A DNA stretch of 64,000 bases from Alphaproteobacteria bacterium (GTDB lineage: Bacteria; Pseudomonadota; Alphaproteobacteria; Reyranellales; Reyranellaceae), in the NCBI GenBank assembly GCA_017307275.1, contig JAFKFK010000008.1, positions 1 to 64,000 on the forward strand. The letters run 5' to 3'. The translations under genes were made by a program, and so were the position numbers. Each line of letters starts with the position of its first letter. The first letter of the stretch is position 1. Below are positions 45,164-54,009 of this stretch, piece after piece. The notes below the pieces were generated by a model. The model ran no database searches, was not told the origin of the DNA, and saw only the letters and a program-made list of their open reading frames with translations.

Positions 45164-46300
45164 TCAGCAAATTCGGTAACGCTCGACGGCGGCGGGATCG
45201 AGTTCGACACCTAACCCAGGACCCTCGGGTAGCAGAACATGCCCGGCTTCTAGCCTGAGTGGCGTCTTCAGCAATTGCGTACGGAGTGCATTGTCGCTCA
45301 TGTCGTATTCCAGCATCTGCGGGTAAGGCGGATGCTCGGTATGCGGCGAGGCCGGCAACGAGGCGATGAAATGGCAGGCTGTTGCCAGCCCGACGCCACC
45401 ACCCCAGACATGCGGCGCCAGCCGCAGGTTCTGCGCCAGCGCCAACGTCGCGATCCTCTTTGCCTCGGTGAGCCCGCCGACGCCGGGAACCGACGGCTGC
45501 ACGATATCGATGCAACGTCCGTCGATCAGGGCGCGGAAGTCGCGGATCGTATGATGCGCCTCGCCCGCCGCGAGCGGTATCGGCGAACGTGCCCGCAGTT
45601 CGGTATAGCCGCGCAGGTCACCCGGCGGCAGCGGCTCTTCAATCCAGTGGATGCCGAACGGCTCGATGGCGCGCGCACATTCCAATGCCACGTCGGCAGT
45701 GTACGCACCGTTGATGTCGACCATCAGGAGCTTGTCCGGTCCCAGCGCCTCGCGGCTGCGTCGCACGCGAGCTACATCGTTACGGATGCCACGGCCGATC
45801 TTGATCTTGGCCCCGGCATAGGGATGGTCCGCCGCTTCGGCCAGCATATGGTCGAGCTGACGGTCGGGATCGTCGGAGAAGAAGCCGGTCGAAGCGTAAG
45901 CGGGAATCCGCACCGTGCCACAGCCGCCGATCAAGTCGCAGACGCGCACGTCAAAGCCTCGCGCGATAGCGTCCCACAGCGCTACGTTGATGCCAGCCAG
46001 ACAGGCCGTGAGCTGATTGCCGACACCCAGGTGATACATCGCGTTGCGAACACGCGCCTCGACATGGTCGAAGTCAAAGACGCTGCGACCGACAAACATC
46101 GGCTCGACCATGCGGAAATACTCGCGCGAGACGAACGGGTTGCCGAACACTTCGCCGATGCCCTTTACACCCTGGTCGGTTTCGACCTCGATGAGACCGC
46201 CCTGACGACGGAAGCCACCGCCACGCGACATTCCGTAGGCCTTTTCCGGCGCAAAGACGTACTCCAGACCAATGAACGACAGACGCTTGATGGTGGGCAT
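45164..46300 (-). CDS. Mandelate racemase/enolase superfamily enzyme
   Basis: A 378-residue enzyme of the mandelate-racemase group. The catalytic set is complete and falls at nearly the same numbers as in mandelate racemase: Lys165-x-Lys167 (GAKIKIG), metal ligands Asp195 (VDINGAY), Glu221 (IEEP) and Glu247 (AAGEAHH), Asp265 and general-base His297 (APHVWGG). It should racemise or dehydrate an alpha-hydroxy acid, often a sugar acid. The glutamate expected near 317 is likely in the HTEHPPY segment. It leads the probable operon with livKHMGF and diverges from the oxidoreductase at 46360. Confidence 0.92.
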   Translation of the reverse strand: MPTIKRLSFIGLEYVFAPEKAYGMSRGGGFRRQGGLIEVETDQGVKGIGEVFGNPFVSREYFRMVEPMFVGRSVFDFDHVEARVRNAMYHLGVGNQLTACLAGINVALWDAIARGFDVRVCDLIGGCGTVRIPAYASTGFFSDDPDRQLDHMLAEAADHPYAGAKIKIGRGIRNDVARVRRSREALGPDKLLMVDINGAYTADVALECARAIEPFGIHWIEEPLPPGDLRGYTELRARSPIPLAAGEAHHTIRDFRALIDGRCIDIVQPSVPGVGGLTEAKRIATLALAQNLRLAPHVWGGGVGLATACHFIASLPASPHTEHPPYPQMLEYDMSDNALRTQLLKTPLRLEAGHVLLPEGPGLGVELDPAAVERYRIC

Positions 46301-46359
46301 GGATGCTTCCTCTCCTCTCGGTCTATGGTGCACGCCAAATCGAATTGGAGACAACGCCC
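46301..46359. promoter_or_regulatory. Divergent promoter region, enolase-liv and oxidoreductase-CoA-transferase units
   Basis: Only 59 bases separate the two divergent starts, so their promoters must overlap and the two units are probably controlled together. GGAG at 46347-46350 can serve the oxidoreductase; AGGAAG serves the enolase-family gene on the other strand. No operator repeat stands out. Confidence 0.45.
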
Positions 46360-47373
46360 ATGAGCATTCCCAAGACCCATCGCCGTGTCGTCCTTGTGCG
46401 TCGGCCGCCGGGTGAACCTGCCGAAACCGATTTTCGCGTTGAGGAAGCGCCGGTGCCCGAGCCGCGGCACGGCGAAGTGCTGGTGAAGGTGCACTATCTC
46501 TCGCTCGATCCCTATCAGCGCGGCCGGATGCGCGATGCTGCCTCCTATGCAGCACCCGTCGGCCTCAACGAGGTAATGACCGGCGGCACGGTGGGCGAGG
46601 TCGTGAAGTCGGAGCATGCGGGCTTCAAGGTCGGCGACATCGTCGAGGACCGCCTCGGCTGGCAGGAATATGCGATCGGCGGCGGCCCCACTCTGCGCAA
46701 GGTCGATCCCACGATTGCGCCGATCTCGACGGCCAATGGCGTGCTCGGCATGCCGGGCATGACTGCCTACTTCGGTTTGCTGCATGTCGGCCAGCCCAAG
46801 CCCGGCGAGACGGTCGTGGTTTCGGCGGCCTCGGGCGCCGTCGGCCAGGTGGTGGGCCAGATCGCCAAGCTCATGGGCTGCCGTACCGTCGGCATCGCGG
46901 GCGGTGCCAAGAAATGTGCCTTCGTGACCGGCGACCTCGGCTTCGATGCCTGCATCGACTACAAGGCCGAAAAAGATATCGATGCGGCCCTGCGCGCCGC
47001 CTGCCCCAACGGCATCGACGTCTATTTCGACAATGTCGGCGGTGCGATCACGGACGCCGTGCTGCGTAACCTCAACTTCTTCGCCCGCGTGGCCCTCTGC
47101 GGCTCGATCTCGCAGTACAATGCAACCGCCGTCGAGATGGGACCGCGCCTGATGGGCACCTTCGTCGGCAAGCGCGTGACGGCTCGCGGCTTCATCGTCA
47201 CCGACTTTGCCCAGCAGTACGGGCCGGCGATGCGCCAGATGGGCGAATGGGTCCGCGCCGGCAAGGTGAAGTATCGCGAGGATGTCGTTACCGGCATCGA
47301 CAAGGCCCCGCGCGCCTTCATCGGCATGCTGCGTGGCGAGAACTTCGGCAAAATGCTGATCAAGCTCGTCTGA
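46360..47373 (+). CDS. NADP-dependent medium-chain oxidoreductase (leukotriene B4 12-hydroxydehydrogenase/curcumin reductase-like)
   Basis: A 337-residue zinc-independent MDR protein. Typical are LSLDPYQRGRMRD near residue 50, GMPGMTAYFGLLHVGQPKPGETVVVSAASGAVGQVVGQIAKLMGCRTVGIAGG (cofactor domain), GIDVYFDNVGG and LCGSISQYNA. Such enzymes reduce the double bond of enones. The ATG at 46360 aligns with the family start; the frame open from 46303 is not needed. A CoA-transferase follows by ten bases. Confidence 0.9.
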   Translation: MSIPKTHRRVVLVRRPPGEPAETDFRVEEAPVPEPRHGEVLVKVHYLSLDPYQRGRMRDAASYAAPVGLNEVMTGGTVGEVVKSEHAGFKVGDIVEDRLGWQEYAIGGGPTLRKVDPTIAPISTANGVLGMPGMTAYFGLLHVGQPKPGETVVVSAASGAVGQVVGQIAKLMGCRTVGIAGGAKKCAFVTGDLGFDACIDYKAEKDIDAALRAACPNGIDVYFDNVGGAITDAVLRNLNFFARVALCGSISQYNATAVEMGPRLMGTFVGKRVTARGFIVTDFAQQYGPAMRQMGEWVRAGKVKYREDVVTGIDKAPRAFIGMLRGENFGKMLIKLV

Positions 47374-47383
47374 GCGCCGGACC

Positions 47384-48571
47384 ATGAGCTACGACGCGCC
47401 TCTCGCCGGCCTAAAGGTCGTCGATCTCAGCCAGGGAATCGCTGGCCCCTATTGCGCCATGCTGCTCGCTCAGTATGGCGCGGAAGTGATCAAGGTCGAG
47501 AGCATCGGCGAGGGCGATTGGGCGCGCGCACTGGGCGTGCGCTACGAGAGCCACACCGCATTCTCGATCATCGGCAACATGGGCAAGCGCAGCATCTCGG
47601 TCGATCTCAAGACCGAGGCCGGCAAGCAAGTGCTGTGGCGGCTGCTCGAGGGCGCCGACATCTTCCTCGAAGGCTTCCGGCCGGGCGTGATCAAGCGCCT
47701 GGGTTTCGACTACGAGGCGGTGTCGGCCCGCGAGCCGCGCATCCTCTATGTCTCGATCTCGGGCTTCGGCCAGACGGGCCCGCTCTCCGAACGGCCGGCG
47801 ATGGATCCCGTCCTGCAAGCCTACACCGGCATGATGATCGAGAATCGCGGCGAGGACGGAATCCCTCACCGCGTGCCGGTCATCGTGGTCGACATGTCGA
47901 CCGCGCTCTACGCCTATCAGGCTTTGAGCACGGCGCTCTATGCGCGACGCGACGAAGCCCGGGGACGCTACATCGACGTCAGCCTCATGCAGGCTGCAAC
48001 GGCGCTGCAGTCAATCCGGCTGATGGCCTGCCACCTCGAAGGCGGCACGATGAAGCCGGGCGGTGTGCCAGGCGGCGTGTTCAAGACGGCCGACGGCTGG
48101 ATGTCGATCGTTGCCATCAACGACCGCGACTGGGCGAGCCTGTGCGCGGCGATGGACATGCCGGCGCTGGCACAGGACGCACGCTTCGCCTCCCCGGCCT
48201 TGCGGCTTGCGAACGAGGCGGCCGTCTATGCAATCGTCCGCCCGGCGATTGCCGCCAAAACGTCGGCGCACTGGAGCGCACGCCTCACAGAAGCGCGGCT
48301 GATGCACGAGCGCCTGAACAGCTACGCCGACTTTCTCGACCAGCCGCAGGTTCGTGAGACCGGGTTGATCCATTGGCTCGAACAGGCCGGGCTGCCGCAG
48401 AAGGTCCCGGTACCCGCACTCCCCGGCATGCAACCGCCTGCGCCAGGCACGTCGCGCGCCGATGCGCCCGTGCCGGGGCAGCACAGTGCGGCGATCCTGG
48501 CGGAGCATGGATACTCGCCCGCCGAGATCGCGTCCCTGCTCGGCAATGGCACCGTCGCCGCGGCGAGGTAG
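47384..48571 (+). CDS. Family III CoA-transferase (CaiB/BaiF type)
   Basis: A 395-residue CoA-transferase. It starts LAGLKVVDLSQGIAGPYCAMLLAQYGAEVIKVE, has GNMGKRSISVDLKTEAG and GFGQTGPLSERPAMDPVLQAYTGM with the likely catalytic Asp141, then the VVDMSTALYAYQALSTALYARR helix. It moves CoA between organic acids in catabolic pathways. Paired with the upstream reductase, it suggests breakdown of an acid through a CoA thioester; the acid is unknown. Confidence 0.93.
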   Translation: MSYDAPLAGLKVVDLSQGIAGPYCAMLLAQYGAEVIKVESIGEGDWARALGVRYESHTAFSIIGNMGKRSISVDLKTEAGKQVLWRLLEGADIFLEGFRPGVIKRLGFDYEAVSAREPRILYVSISGFGQTGPLSERPAMDPVLQAYTGMMIENRGEDGIPHRVPVIVVDMSTALYAYQALSTALYARRDEARGRYIDVSLMQAATALQSIRLMACHLEGGTMKPGGVPGGVFKTADGWMSIVAINDRDWASLCAAMDMPALAQDARFASPALRLANEAAVYAIVRPAIAAKTSAHWSARLTEARLMHERLNSYADFLDQPQVRETGLIHWLEQAGLPQKVPVPALPGMQPPAPGTSRADAPVPGQHSAAILAEHGYSPAEIASLLGNGTVAAAR

Positions 48572-48580
48572 TGTAGCGCC

Positions 48581-49642
48581 ATGAAGAAGAAAGCCGTTGT
48601 CGTCGGCGCGCTGGGCGTGATCGGCCGCTATATCGTCGAAAAGCTCGTGGCCGAAGGCGACTGGCAGGTCGTCGGCCTATCGCGCCGTCCCGCGAAGAAC
48701 GGTCCGCACTACAGCCACATCTCCGTCGACCTGCTCGACCTCGATGACGTCGCGGACAAACTCGGGGAACTTCGCGACGTCACGCACGTCTTCTACGCTG
48801 CCTTCCAGCCCGGCACCGGCAATGCGGCGAACTATGCCGCAGTGATCGCGCCCAACCGCGACATGCTGGTGAATTCGGTGAGCGCCATCGCCAAGGCCTC
48901 GCGATCGCTGCAGCGGGTCGTGCTGGTGACAGGCACGAAATACTACGGCACGCATCTCGGGCCGCTGAAGACGCCGATGCGCGAGACCGACCCGCGACAC
49001 ATGCCGCCGGATTTCTATTTCGACCAGATCGACTGGCTGACAGCCTTCCAGCGCGGCAAGAAGTGGAGCTGGACGGAACTCCGGCCGCAAACGCTTTGCG
49101 GCTTTGCGCCGGGCACGGCGATGAGCATTCTTCCGGCAATCGCCGTCTACGCCGCCATTTCCAAGGAACTCGGCTTGCCGCTGCGCTTCCCCGGCAAGCC
49201 CGGCGCTTTTGGCACGATCTATCAGGTGACCGAGTCCTCGCATTTCGCCAATGCGGCCCTGTGGGCGGCGACAGAGAAGCGGGCGGCCAACCAGGCCTAC
49301 AACATCACCAACGGTGACTACTTCCGCTGGCGCAATGTCTGGCCGCGCATTGCCGACGTCTTCGGCATGAAGGTGGGCGACGTGCAGACCATCAGCCTCA
49401 CCCAGCAGATGGCCGACAAGGCCGACCTTTGGGTGGCTATGACCAAGAAATACGGCCTGAAGAAATTCGACTTCGGCCAGCTCGTCGCCTGGCCGTTCGC
49501 TGACTATGTATTTGGTTCGGACTGGGACGTGATGTCCGATGTCACCAAGAGCCGCCTGCATGGTTTCCAGGAGGTGGTCGACAGCGAGGCCATGTTCGAG
49601 CGCCTGCTGACCCGCTTCCGCAAGGAGAAGATTGTTCCGTGA
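48581..49642 (+). CDS. PRISE-type SDR (progesterone 5-beta-reductase/iridoid-synthase-like)
   Basis: A 353-residue extended short-chain dehydrogenase with the cofactor motif GALGVIGRYIVEKL and the PRISE-type catalytic segment VLVTGTKYYGTHLGP (lysine and tyrosine adjacent, unlike the classical YxxxK). Then come DFYFDQIDWL, WSWTELRPQTLCGFAPGTAMS and FNITNGD-like YNITNGDYFRW. These enzymes reduce enones. It follows the CoA-transferase by nine bases and overlaps hutD by GTGA, so it is likely part of the same transcript. Confidence 0.9.
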   Translation: MKKKAVVVGALGVIGRYIVEKLVAEGDWQVVGLSRRPAKNGPHYSHISVDLLDLDDVADKLGELRDVTHVFYAAFQPGTGNAANYAAVIAPNRDMLVNSVSAIAKASRSLQRVVLVTGTKYYGTHLGPLKTPMRETDPRHMPPDFYFDQIDWLTAFQRGKKWSWTELRPQTLCGFAPGTAMSILPAIAVYAAISKELGLPLRFPGKPGAFGTIYQVTESSHFANAALWAATEKRAANQAYNITNGDYFRWRNVWPRIADVFGMKVGDVQTISLTQQMADKADLWVAMTKKYGLKKFDFGQLVAWPFADYVFGSDWDVMSDVTKSRLHGFQEVVDSEAMFERLLTRFRKEKIVP

Positions 49643-50178
49643 TTACTCTGCTCGACCCGGTCAGCTATCGCCGCACCCCCTGGAAGAATGGCGGCGGCAC
49701 GACCGTCGATATCGCCTTCTCGGGCGAGAGCTGGCGGTTCGGGCGCACGCCGATCGTCGAGCCGGGGCCCTTTTCCGACTACGCCGGCTACGATCGCGTT
49801 CAGGCCCTGGTGGCGGGCAGTGGCCTCGTCCTTGAAACGCCGCAAGGCGAGATCGACGTGCGACAGCCCTTTCGCCCCGTGCGCTTTGCCGGTGAGACGC
49901 CGATCGTCAGCCGCCTGGAAGCAGGTCCGGTCGAGGTCGTAAATCTGATTGGCGCGCGGGCCGAAGTGTCCATCGACATGGTCGTGCTGGACGAAGGCCA
50001 CACCCTCAATCTCCAGCCCGGCATTCACATCGCCTACAACCCTCGCGGCGAGGCGGCCGTTGCCGTACAGGGCAGCGAACGCCCCTTGGGCGAAGATTAT
50101 GCACTGAGGTTACAGCTCGCGGGACCACTGCGCCTCACCGGCCTCACAGGATGCCTGCTGGTCGCCAGCATCACTTGA
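49639..50178 (+). CDS. hutD: HutD/Ves-family cupin protein
   Basis: A 179-residue bicupin-like protein with the family start RRTPWKNGGGTTVDIA, WRFGRTPIVEPGPFSDYAGYDRVQALVAGSGL and a late double-strand cupin core. HutD is linked to histidine use in pseudomonads, perhaps as a regulator of flux; no other hut gene is near, so the role here is open. The GTG start overlaps the stop of the reductase. Confidence 0.85.
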   Translation: MITLLDPVSYRRTPWKNGGGTTVDIAFSGESWRFGRTPIVEPGPFSDYAGYDRVQALVAGSGLVLETPQGEIDVRQPFRPVRFAGETPIVSRLEAGPVEVVNLIGARAEVSIDMVVLDEGHTLNLQPGIHIAYNPRGEAAVAVQGSERPLGEDYALRLQLAGPLRLTGLTGCLLVASIT

Positions 50179-50187
50179 GGAACCGGC

Positions 50188-50469
50188 TCACTTGCACTTC
50201 ACTTCTTCCTTGTATTCGCCGTCGGGCTTCCACTCGCGCTTGATCTTGCAGCTGCCCTGGCGGAATTCTTCTTTCCCTGCGCCGGCATACGCGCGGCCGT
50301 AACCGGGCTCGCAGTCGACCTTGGTTTCGGATTTTCCATCGTCGTCGAACTTGCGTTCGACTTCGCAGCCATTGCTGCGATATTTCTGTGACCGGCTGTC
50401 GGCCAGTGCGGTCGCCATCGACGCCAGGATCAAGAAGGCCGGCGTGATAGAAAGAAGACTGGCTTTCAT
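50188..50469 (-). CDS. Small secreted protein with two 19-residue disulfide-type repeats
   Basis: A 93-residue protein with a Sec signal (residues 1-24, ending TALAD). The mature 69 residues hold two copies of one pattern, C-[EK]-[VI]-[EK]-R-[KE]-[FW]-x3-G-x6-V-[DK]-C: the first begins at GCEVERKF, the second at SCKIKREW and ends three residues from the C-terminus. Each copy has cysteines exactly 18 apart, so each may be a disulfide-closed hairpin. The family is not recognised. The ATG at 50469 is where the signal peptide starts. Confidence 0.75.
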   Translation of the reverse strand: MKASLLSITPAFLILASMATALADSRSQKYRSNGCEVERKFDDDGKSETKVDCEPGYGRAYAGAGKEEFRQGSCKIKREWKPDGEYKEEVKCK

Positions 50470-50558
50470 CGCGGTCTCCCTCAATTTTCGGCAGGCCTCA
50501 GCCTCGATCGATAATGTGGCCCCGCCATGACCGAGCTCAGGCACTTGGAGGATTTTCG

Positions 50559-51482
50559 ATGCGGATAGCAGTAGTCGGCGCCGGTGGCGTTGGAGGCGGT
50601 TTTGGCGCCGCCCTTGCCCATGCCGGCGCAGACGTCACGTTCATCGCGCGCGGCGCACATCTCGCCGCCATGAAGAACCATGGCCTCAGGATCGAGAGCG
50701 AACTTGGCAATACCCACTTGAAGCCGACCCAGGCGACCGACGATCCCGCAACCGTGGGCCGGGTCGACTATGTGCTGTTCTGCGTCAAGCTCTGGGATGT
50801 CGAAAGCGCAGGCGAGGCCATCAAGCCGATGGTCGGGCCGTCGACGGCGGTGATTACCCTGCAGAACGGCGTCGACGCGCACGAGCGGCTGATCCCCATT
50901 CTCGGCCCGCAATCGGTGATGCCGGGTGTCGCGGGCATCAGTGCGACCATCGCGGAGCCGGGCCTGATTCGTCAGACAGGAAAGGCCATGCGCATGACCT
51001 TCGGCGAGCCCGACGGCAGCCGCAGCCCGCGTGCCGTCGCATTCGCCGAGATGTGCAAGAAGGCGGGCATCGACGGCGTCCTGAGCGAGTCGATTCTCAC
51101 CGACCTGTGGCTGAAGTTCCTGATGCTGGCCTCCAACGCCAGTGTGTCCGCCCTGACCCGCCTGCCACTCGGCAAGATCCGCGGCGACAAGAACATCGAC
51201 GCCCTGTTCCTTGCCGCCTATCGCGAAGTCGTCGATGTCGGACGTGCCGTCGGCATTGCCCTTCCGCCGGACGCCGTGGACCGGGCCGTCGCGTTCACCC
51301 GCAACGCCCCTCCTCATCTCATGCCTTCGATGGCGACCGACCTGCTGCGCGGCAATCGCATCGAACTGCCGTGGCTTTCCGGCAAGCTCATCGAACTTGG
51401 CACCAGGCACAATGTCCCGACACCGACGCACACGGTGATGTATGCTGCGCTCAAGCCCTACATCATGGGCACGCCGGCCTGA
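50559..51482 (+). CDS. Ketopantoate reductase-like protein (ApbA/PanE family)
   Basis: A 307-residue NADP-dependent 2-hydroxyacid dehydrogenase fold: MRIAVVGAGGVGGGFGAALAHAGADVTFIARG (cofactor), VLFCVKLWD, LQNGVDAHERL, then the C-terminal LWLKFLMLASNASVSALTR with the family lysine, and PSMATDLLRGNRIELPWLSGKLIELG. GGAGG lies seven bases before the ATG. True PanE makes pantoate for CoA; several paralogs with other substrates exist, and the partner genes here (ModA-like protein, redoxin) do not point to pantothenate. Confidence 0.88.
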   Translation: MRIAVVGAGGVGGGFGAALAHAGADVTFIARGAHLAAMKNHGLRIESELGNTHLKPTQATDDPATVGRVDYVLFCVKLWDVESAGEAIKPMVGPSTAVITLQNGVDAHERLIPILGPQSVMPGVAGISATIAEPGLIRQTGKAMRMTFGEPDGSRSPRAVAFAEMCKKAGIDGVLSESILTDLWLKFLMLASNASVSALTRLPLGKIRGDKNIDALFLAAYREVVDVGRAVGIALPPDAVDRAVAFTRNAPPHLMPSMATDLLRGNRIELPWLSGKLIELGTRHNVPTPTHTVMYAALKPYIMGTPA

Positions 51483-51489
51483 GGGAAAT

Positions 51490-52236
51490 ATGCGCCTTCT
51501 TCTCGTTCTCCTTTCCATTCTTGTTGCAGGCGGCAGCGTCTCGGCTGCCGATCTCAAGCTCCTGACAGCGGGTGCCTACAAGCCGGCAGCGCTGGAGCTG
51601 GTCGCGGAATTCGAGAAGAAGACCGGGCACAAGGTTACGATCGACAACGGCACGGCGGGCGCGTTGCAGAAGCGCGTCGCGGGTGGCGAGTATTTCGATG
51701 TGCTGGTGATCCCGCCGGTCCCGATGGCGTCGCTCCTCGGCAACCGCGTCGACGAGAGCAGCGCCAAGGAGCTGGCGCGCGCCGGCATCGGCGTCGCCGT
51801 CAAGCAAGGTGCGCCCGCTCCCGACCTCTCCGACGTCGACGGCTTCAAGAAGGCGCTGCTGGCGGCCCGCGCCGTGGCCTATATCGATCCCGCAGCCGGC
51901 GGTTCGAGCGGCATCTATCTCGCCAGGCTCTTCGAGAAGCTGGGCATCGCCGACCAGATCAAGGCGAAGGCCGTGCTGGTTCAGGGCGGCCTGGTTGCCG
52001 ACCGCATCGTCGACGGCAAGGCCGACATTGCCCTGCAGCAGAGCAGTGAACTCATGGGCATTCCCGGTGTCCAGTTCGTCGGCCCCATCCCGCTCGATGT
52101 CCAGAATTACACGATCTATTCCGGCGGCGTCTCCGTAGCCTCGCGCAACCGCGCCGCGGCCGACGCTCTTCTGCTGGCGCTCGCCGATCCCAGCAATGGA
52201 CCAGTGCTGAAGAAGAAGGGGCTGGCCAGCCCGTGA
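51490..52236 (+). CDS. ModA-like periplasmic substrate-binding protein (orphan)
   Basis: A 248-residue type II binding protein with a Sec signal (1-20, ending VSAAD). It shows LKLLTAGAYKPAALELVAEFEKKTGHKVTIDNGTAGALQKRVAGGEYFDVLVIPP and IDPAAGGSSGIYLARLFEKLGI, as in molybdate-type binding proteins. No permease or ATPase is adjacent, so it may serve a distant transporter or act as a sensor or scavenger. It follows the PanE-like gene by seven bases and overlaps the redoxin start. Confidence 0.85.
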   Translation: MRLLLVLLSILVAGGSVSAADLKLLTAGAYKPAALELVAEFEKKTGHKVTIDNGTAGALQKRVAGGEYFDVLVIPPVPMASLLGNRVDESSAKELARAGIGVAVKQGAPAPDLSDVDGFKKALLAARAVAYIDPAAGGSSGIYLARLFEKLGIADQIKAKAVLVQGGLVADRIVDGKADIALQQSSELMGIPGVQFVGPIPLDVQNYTIYSGGVSVASRNRAAADALLLALADPSNGPVLKKKGLASP

Positions 52237-52718
52237 CCATGACCGAGACACTTGTCGCCGCGCCGCCGATCGAGGCGGAACGCTGGTTCAACACCGACCA
52301 GCCCCTCAGCCTCGCGATGTTCCACGGCAAGGTCGTGGTGTTGCACGCCTTTCAGATGCTCTGCCCCGGCTGCGTCTCGCAGGCCGTGCCGCAAGCGCGG
52401 CGCCTGCACGAGATCGCCAAGAGCATCGACGATCTCGTGGTGCTGGGCATCCACACGGTCTTCGAGCATCACGCGGCAATGACGCCGGTGTCGCTCGAAG
52501 CATTCCTGCACGAATACCGCCTGACCTTCCCGGTGGCCGTGGACCGGGCCTCTTCCGATGGCCCGATTCCCCAGACGATGGCGGCCTACGGCTTCAAGGG
52601 GACGCCCTCGACGGTCGTGATCGACCGTGAGGGGCGCATCGCCCGCCACAGCTTCGGTGCCGACGACGATCTCGTCCTCGGCCTGGTTCTGGGCAGCCTT
52701 CTCAGCGCCCGGCCTTGA
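52233..52718 (+). CDS. Thioredoxin-fold redoxin (TlpA-like) with CPGC motif
   Basis: A protein of 161 residues from the GTG at 52233 (159 from the ATG at 52239). The active-site-like CPGC is at residues 44-47 (AFQMLCPGCVSQAVPQARRLHE), followed by a cis-proline-type GTPSTVVIDREGRIARHSFG. It lacks a clear signal peptide, so it is probably cytoplasmic, unlike classic TlpA. It overlaps the ModA-like gene by four bases and its last 17 bases overlap the convergent aminotransferase. Confidence 0.85.
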   Translation: MTMTETLVAAPPIEAERWFNTDQPLSLAMFHGKVVVLHAFQMLCPGCVSQAVPQARRLHEIAKSIDDLVVLGIHTVFEHHAAMTPVSLEAFLHEYRLTFPVAVDRASSDGPIPQTMAAYGFKGTPSTVVIDREGRIARHSFGADDDLVLGLVLGSLLSARP

Positions 52719-53994
52719 GCTCGTCGAACGACTCTTTCCACGCCTTGATCGTGTGATCGAGGTCGGCGCGGGTATGCGCCACGCTGACATAGTACTTGCT
52801 CTCGCCCTTCATGATGCCGCGGGCGCGCAGATGCTGATTGAGGCGCTTCAGCATCGCGGCATCGCCCTTCAGCGTATCACGATAGTCCTTGATCGGATGG
52901 TCGGTGAAGACGATGTCGAACAGCGGCGGTTCGCCAACTACCTGCGCCTTCAAGCCGGACTTCTGGATGAGTTCCGTCAGCGCGCCCATCAGCTCCCGGC
53001 CTGACTCGAAGACCTTGTCGTAGGTGCCCGGCTGCTTCAGCACCTGCAGCGTGGCGAGGCCGGCAACGGCGGCCACCGGATTGCCGGACAGCGTGCCGAC
53101 CTGAAAGATGAAATCCTCGTCGGTCATGGCGAGCCGGTCGAAGTGCTTCATGATGTCGGCACGGCCGGCGATGGCGGCCAGCGCGAAGCCGCCACCCACG
53201 ATCTTGCCCAGGGTGCAGAGGTCGGGCGTCACACCGTAATATTCCTGCGCGCCGCCATAGGCGAAGCGGAAGCCGGTCACGACCTCGTCGAAGATCAGCG
53301 GAATGCCGTGCTTGGCCGTCACGGCACGCAGTGCCTGCAGGAAGCCGGGCTTGGGCGGGATCAGCCGCTGGAACGGCTCGACGATGACGCCCGCCAGTTC
53401 GTCCTTCTGCTCCTCGATCAGGCTCTCGACCATCTCGATGTCGTTGAAGGCCGCGACCACCATCTCGTCGACCACGGACTTGGGGATGCCGGCCGAGTCC
53501 ACCGACCCGCGCGGAAAGTTGCCGGGGTTCTTGGGCGCCAGCGAGACCAGCGCATAGTCGCTCATGCCGTGATAGCCGCCTTCGAACTTCAGGATCTTGT
53601 CGCGCTTGCGGAAGGCGCGCGCCGCACGCATCGCGTAGAGATCGGCTTCGGTGCCGGAGCAGACGAAGCGCACCTGCTCGGCGCAGGGAACGGCGTCGAC
53701 GATCGCTTCGGCCAGCGCAATGCCGTGCCGGTTGTTACCGAAGAAGGTCGTGCCCAGGGGGACCTGCGCCTGTACGGCGGCGGTGACGTCGGGGTGCGCA
53801 TGGCCGATGAACATCGGCCCCGAGCCCAGGAGGAAATCGACGTACTCCTTGCCGGCCTCGTCGTAGATACGGCCGCCCTTGCCTTCCTTGAGAATCACCT
53901 CGGCCGGCATGTTGCCGAAACTTCCGCCCGGCAGCACGCGCTTGGCCTGCTCGACGAGTTGGTCGGTCGGATCGATCTGGGTCTGGATGTTCAT
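52702..53994 (-). CDS. Class III aminotransferase (glutamate-1-semialdehyde aminomutase-like)
   Basis: A 430-residue PLP enzyme. It has KEYVDFLLGSGPMFIGHAHPDV, VRFVCSGTEADLYAMRAARAF, GGYHGMSDYALVS, LIFDEVVTGFRFAYGGAQEYYGVTPDLCTLGK with the PLP Lys264, and GTLSGNPVAAVAGLATL. It resembles HemL but differs in the LPGGSFGNMP start and is probably a catabolic aminotransferase or mutase. A cupin gene lies 15 bases upstream and is probably cotranscribed. Confidence 0.9.
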   Translation of the reverse strand: MNIQTQIDPTDQLVEQAKRVLPGGSFGNMPAEVILKEGKGGRIYDEAGKEYVDFLLGSGPMFIGHAHPDVTAAVQAQVPLGTTFFGNNRHGIALAEAIVDAVPCAEQVRFVCSGTEADLYAMRAARAFRKRDKILKFEGGYHGMSDYALVSLAPKNPGNFPRGSVDSAGIPKSVVDEMVVAAFNDIEMVESLIEEQKDELAGVIVEPFQRLIPPKPGFLQALRAVTAKHGIPLIFDEVVTGFRFAYGGAQEYYGVTPDLCTLGKIVGGGFALAAIAGRADIMKHFDRLAMTDEDFIFQVGTLSGNPVAAVAGLATLQVLKQPGTYDKVFESGRELMGALTELIQKSGLKAQVVGEPPLFDIVFTDHPIKDYRDTLKGDAAMLKRLNQHLRARGIMKGESKYYVSVAHTRADLDHTIKAWKESFDELKAGR

Positions 53995-54009
53995 GGCTTC
54001 CTCTACGCG

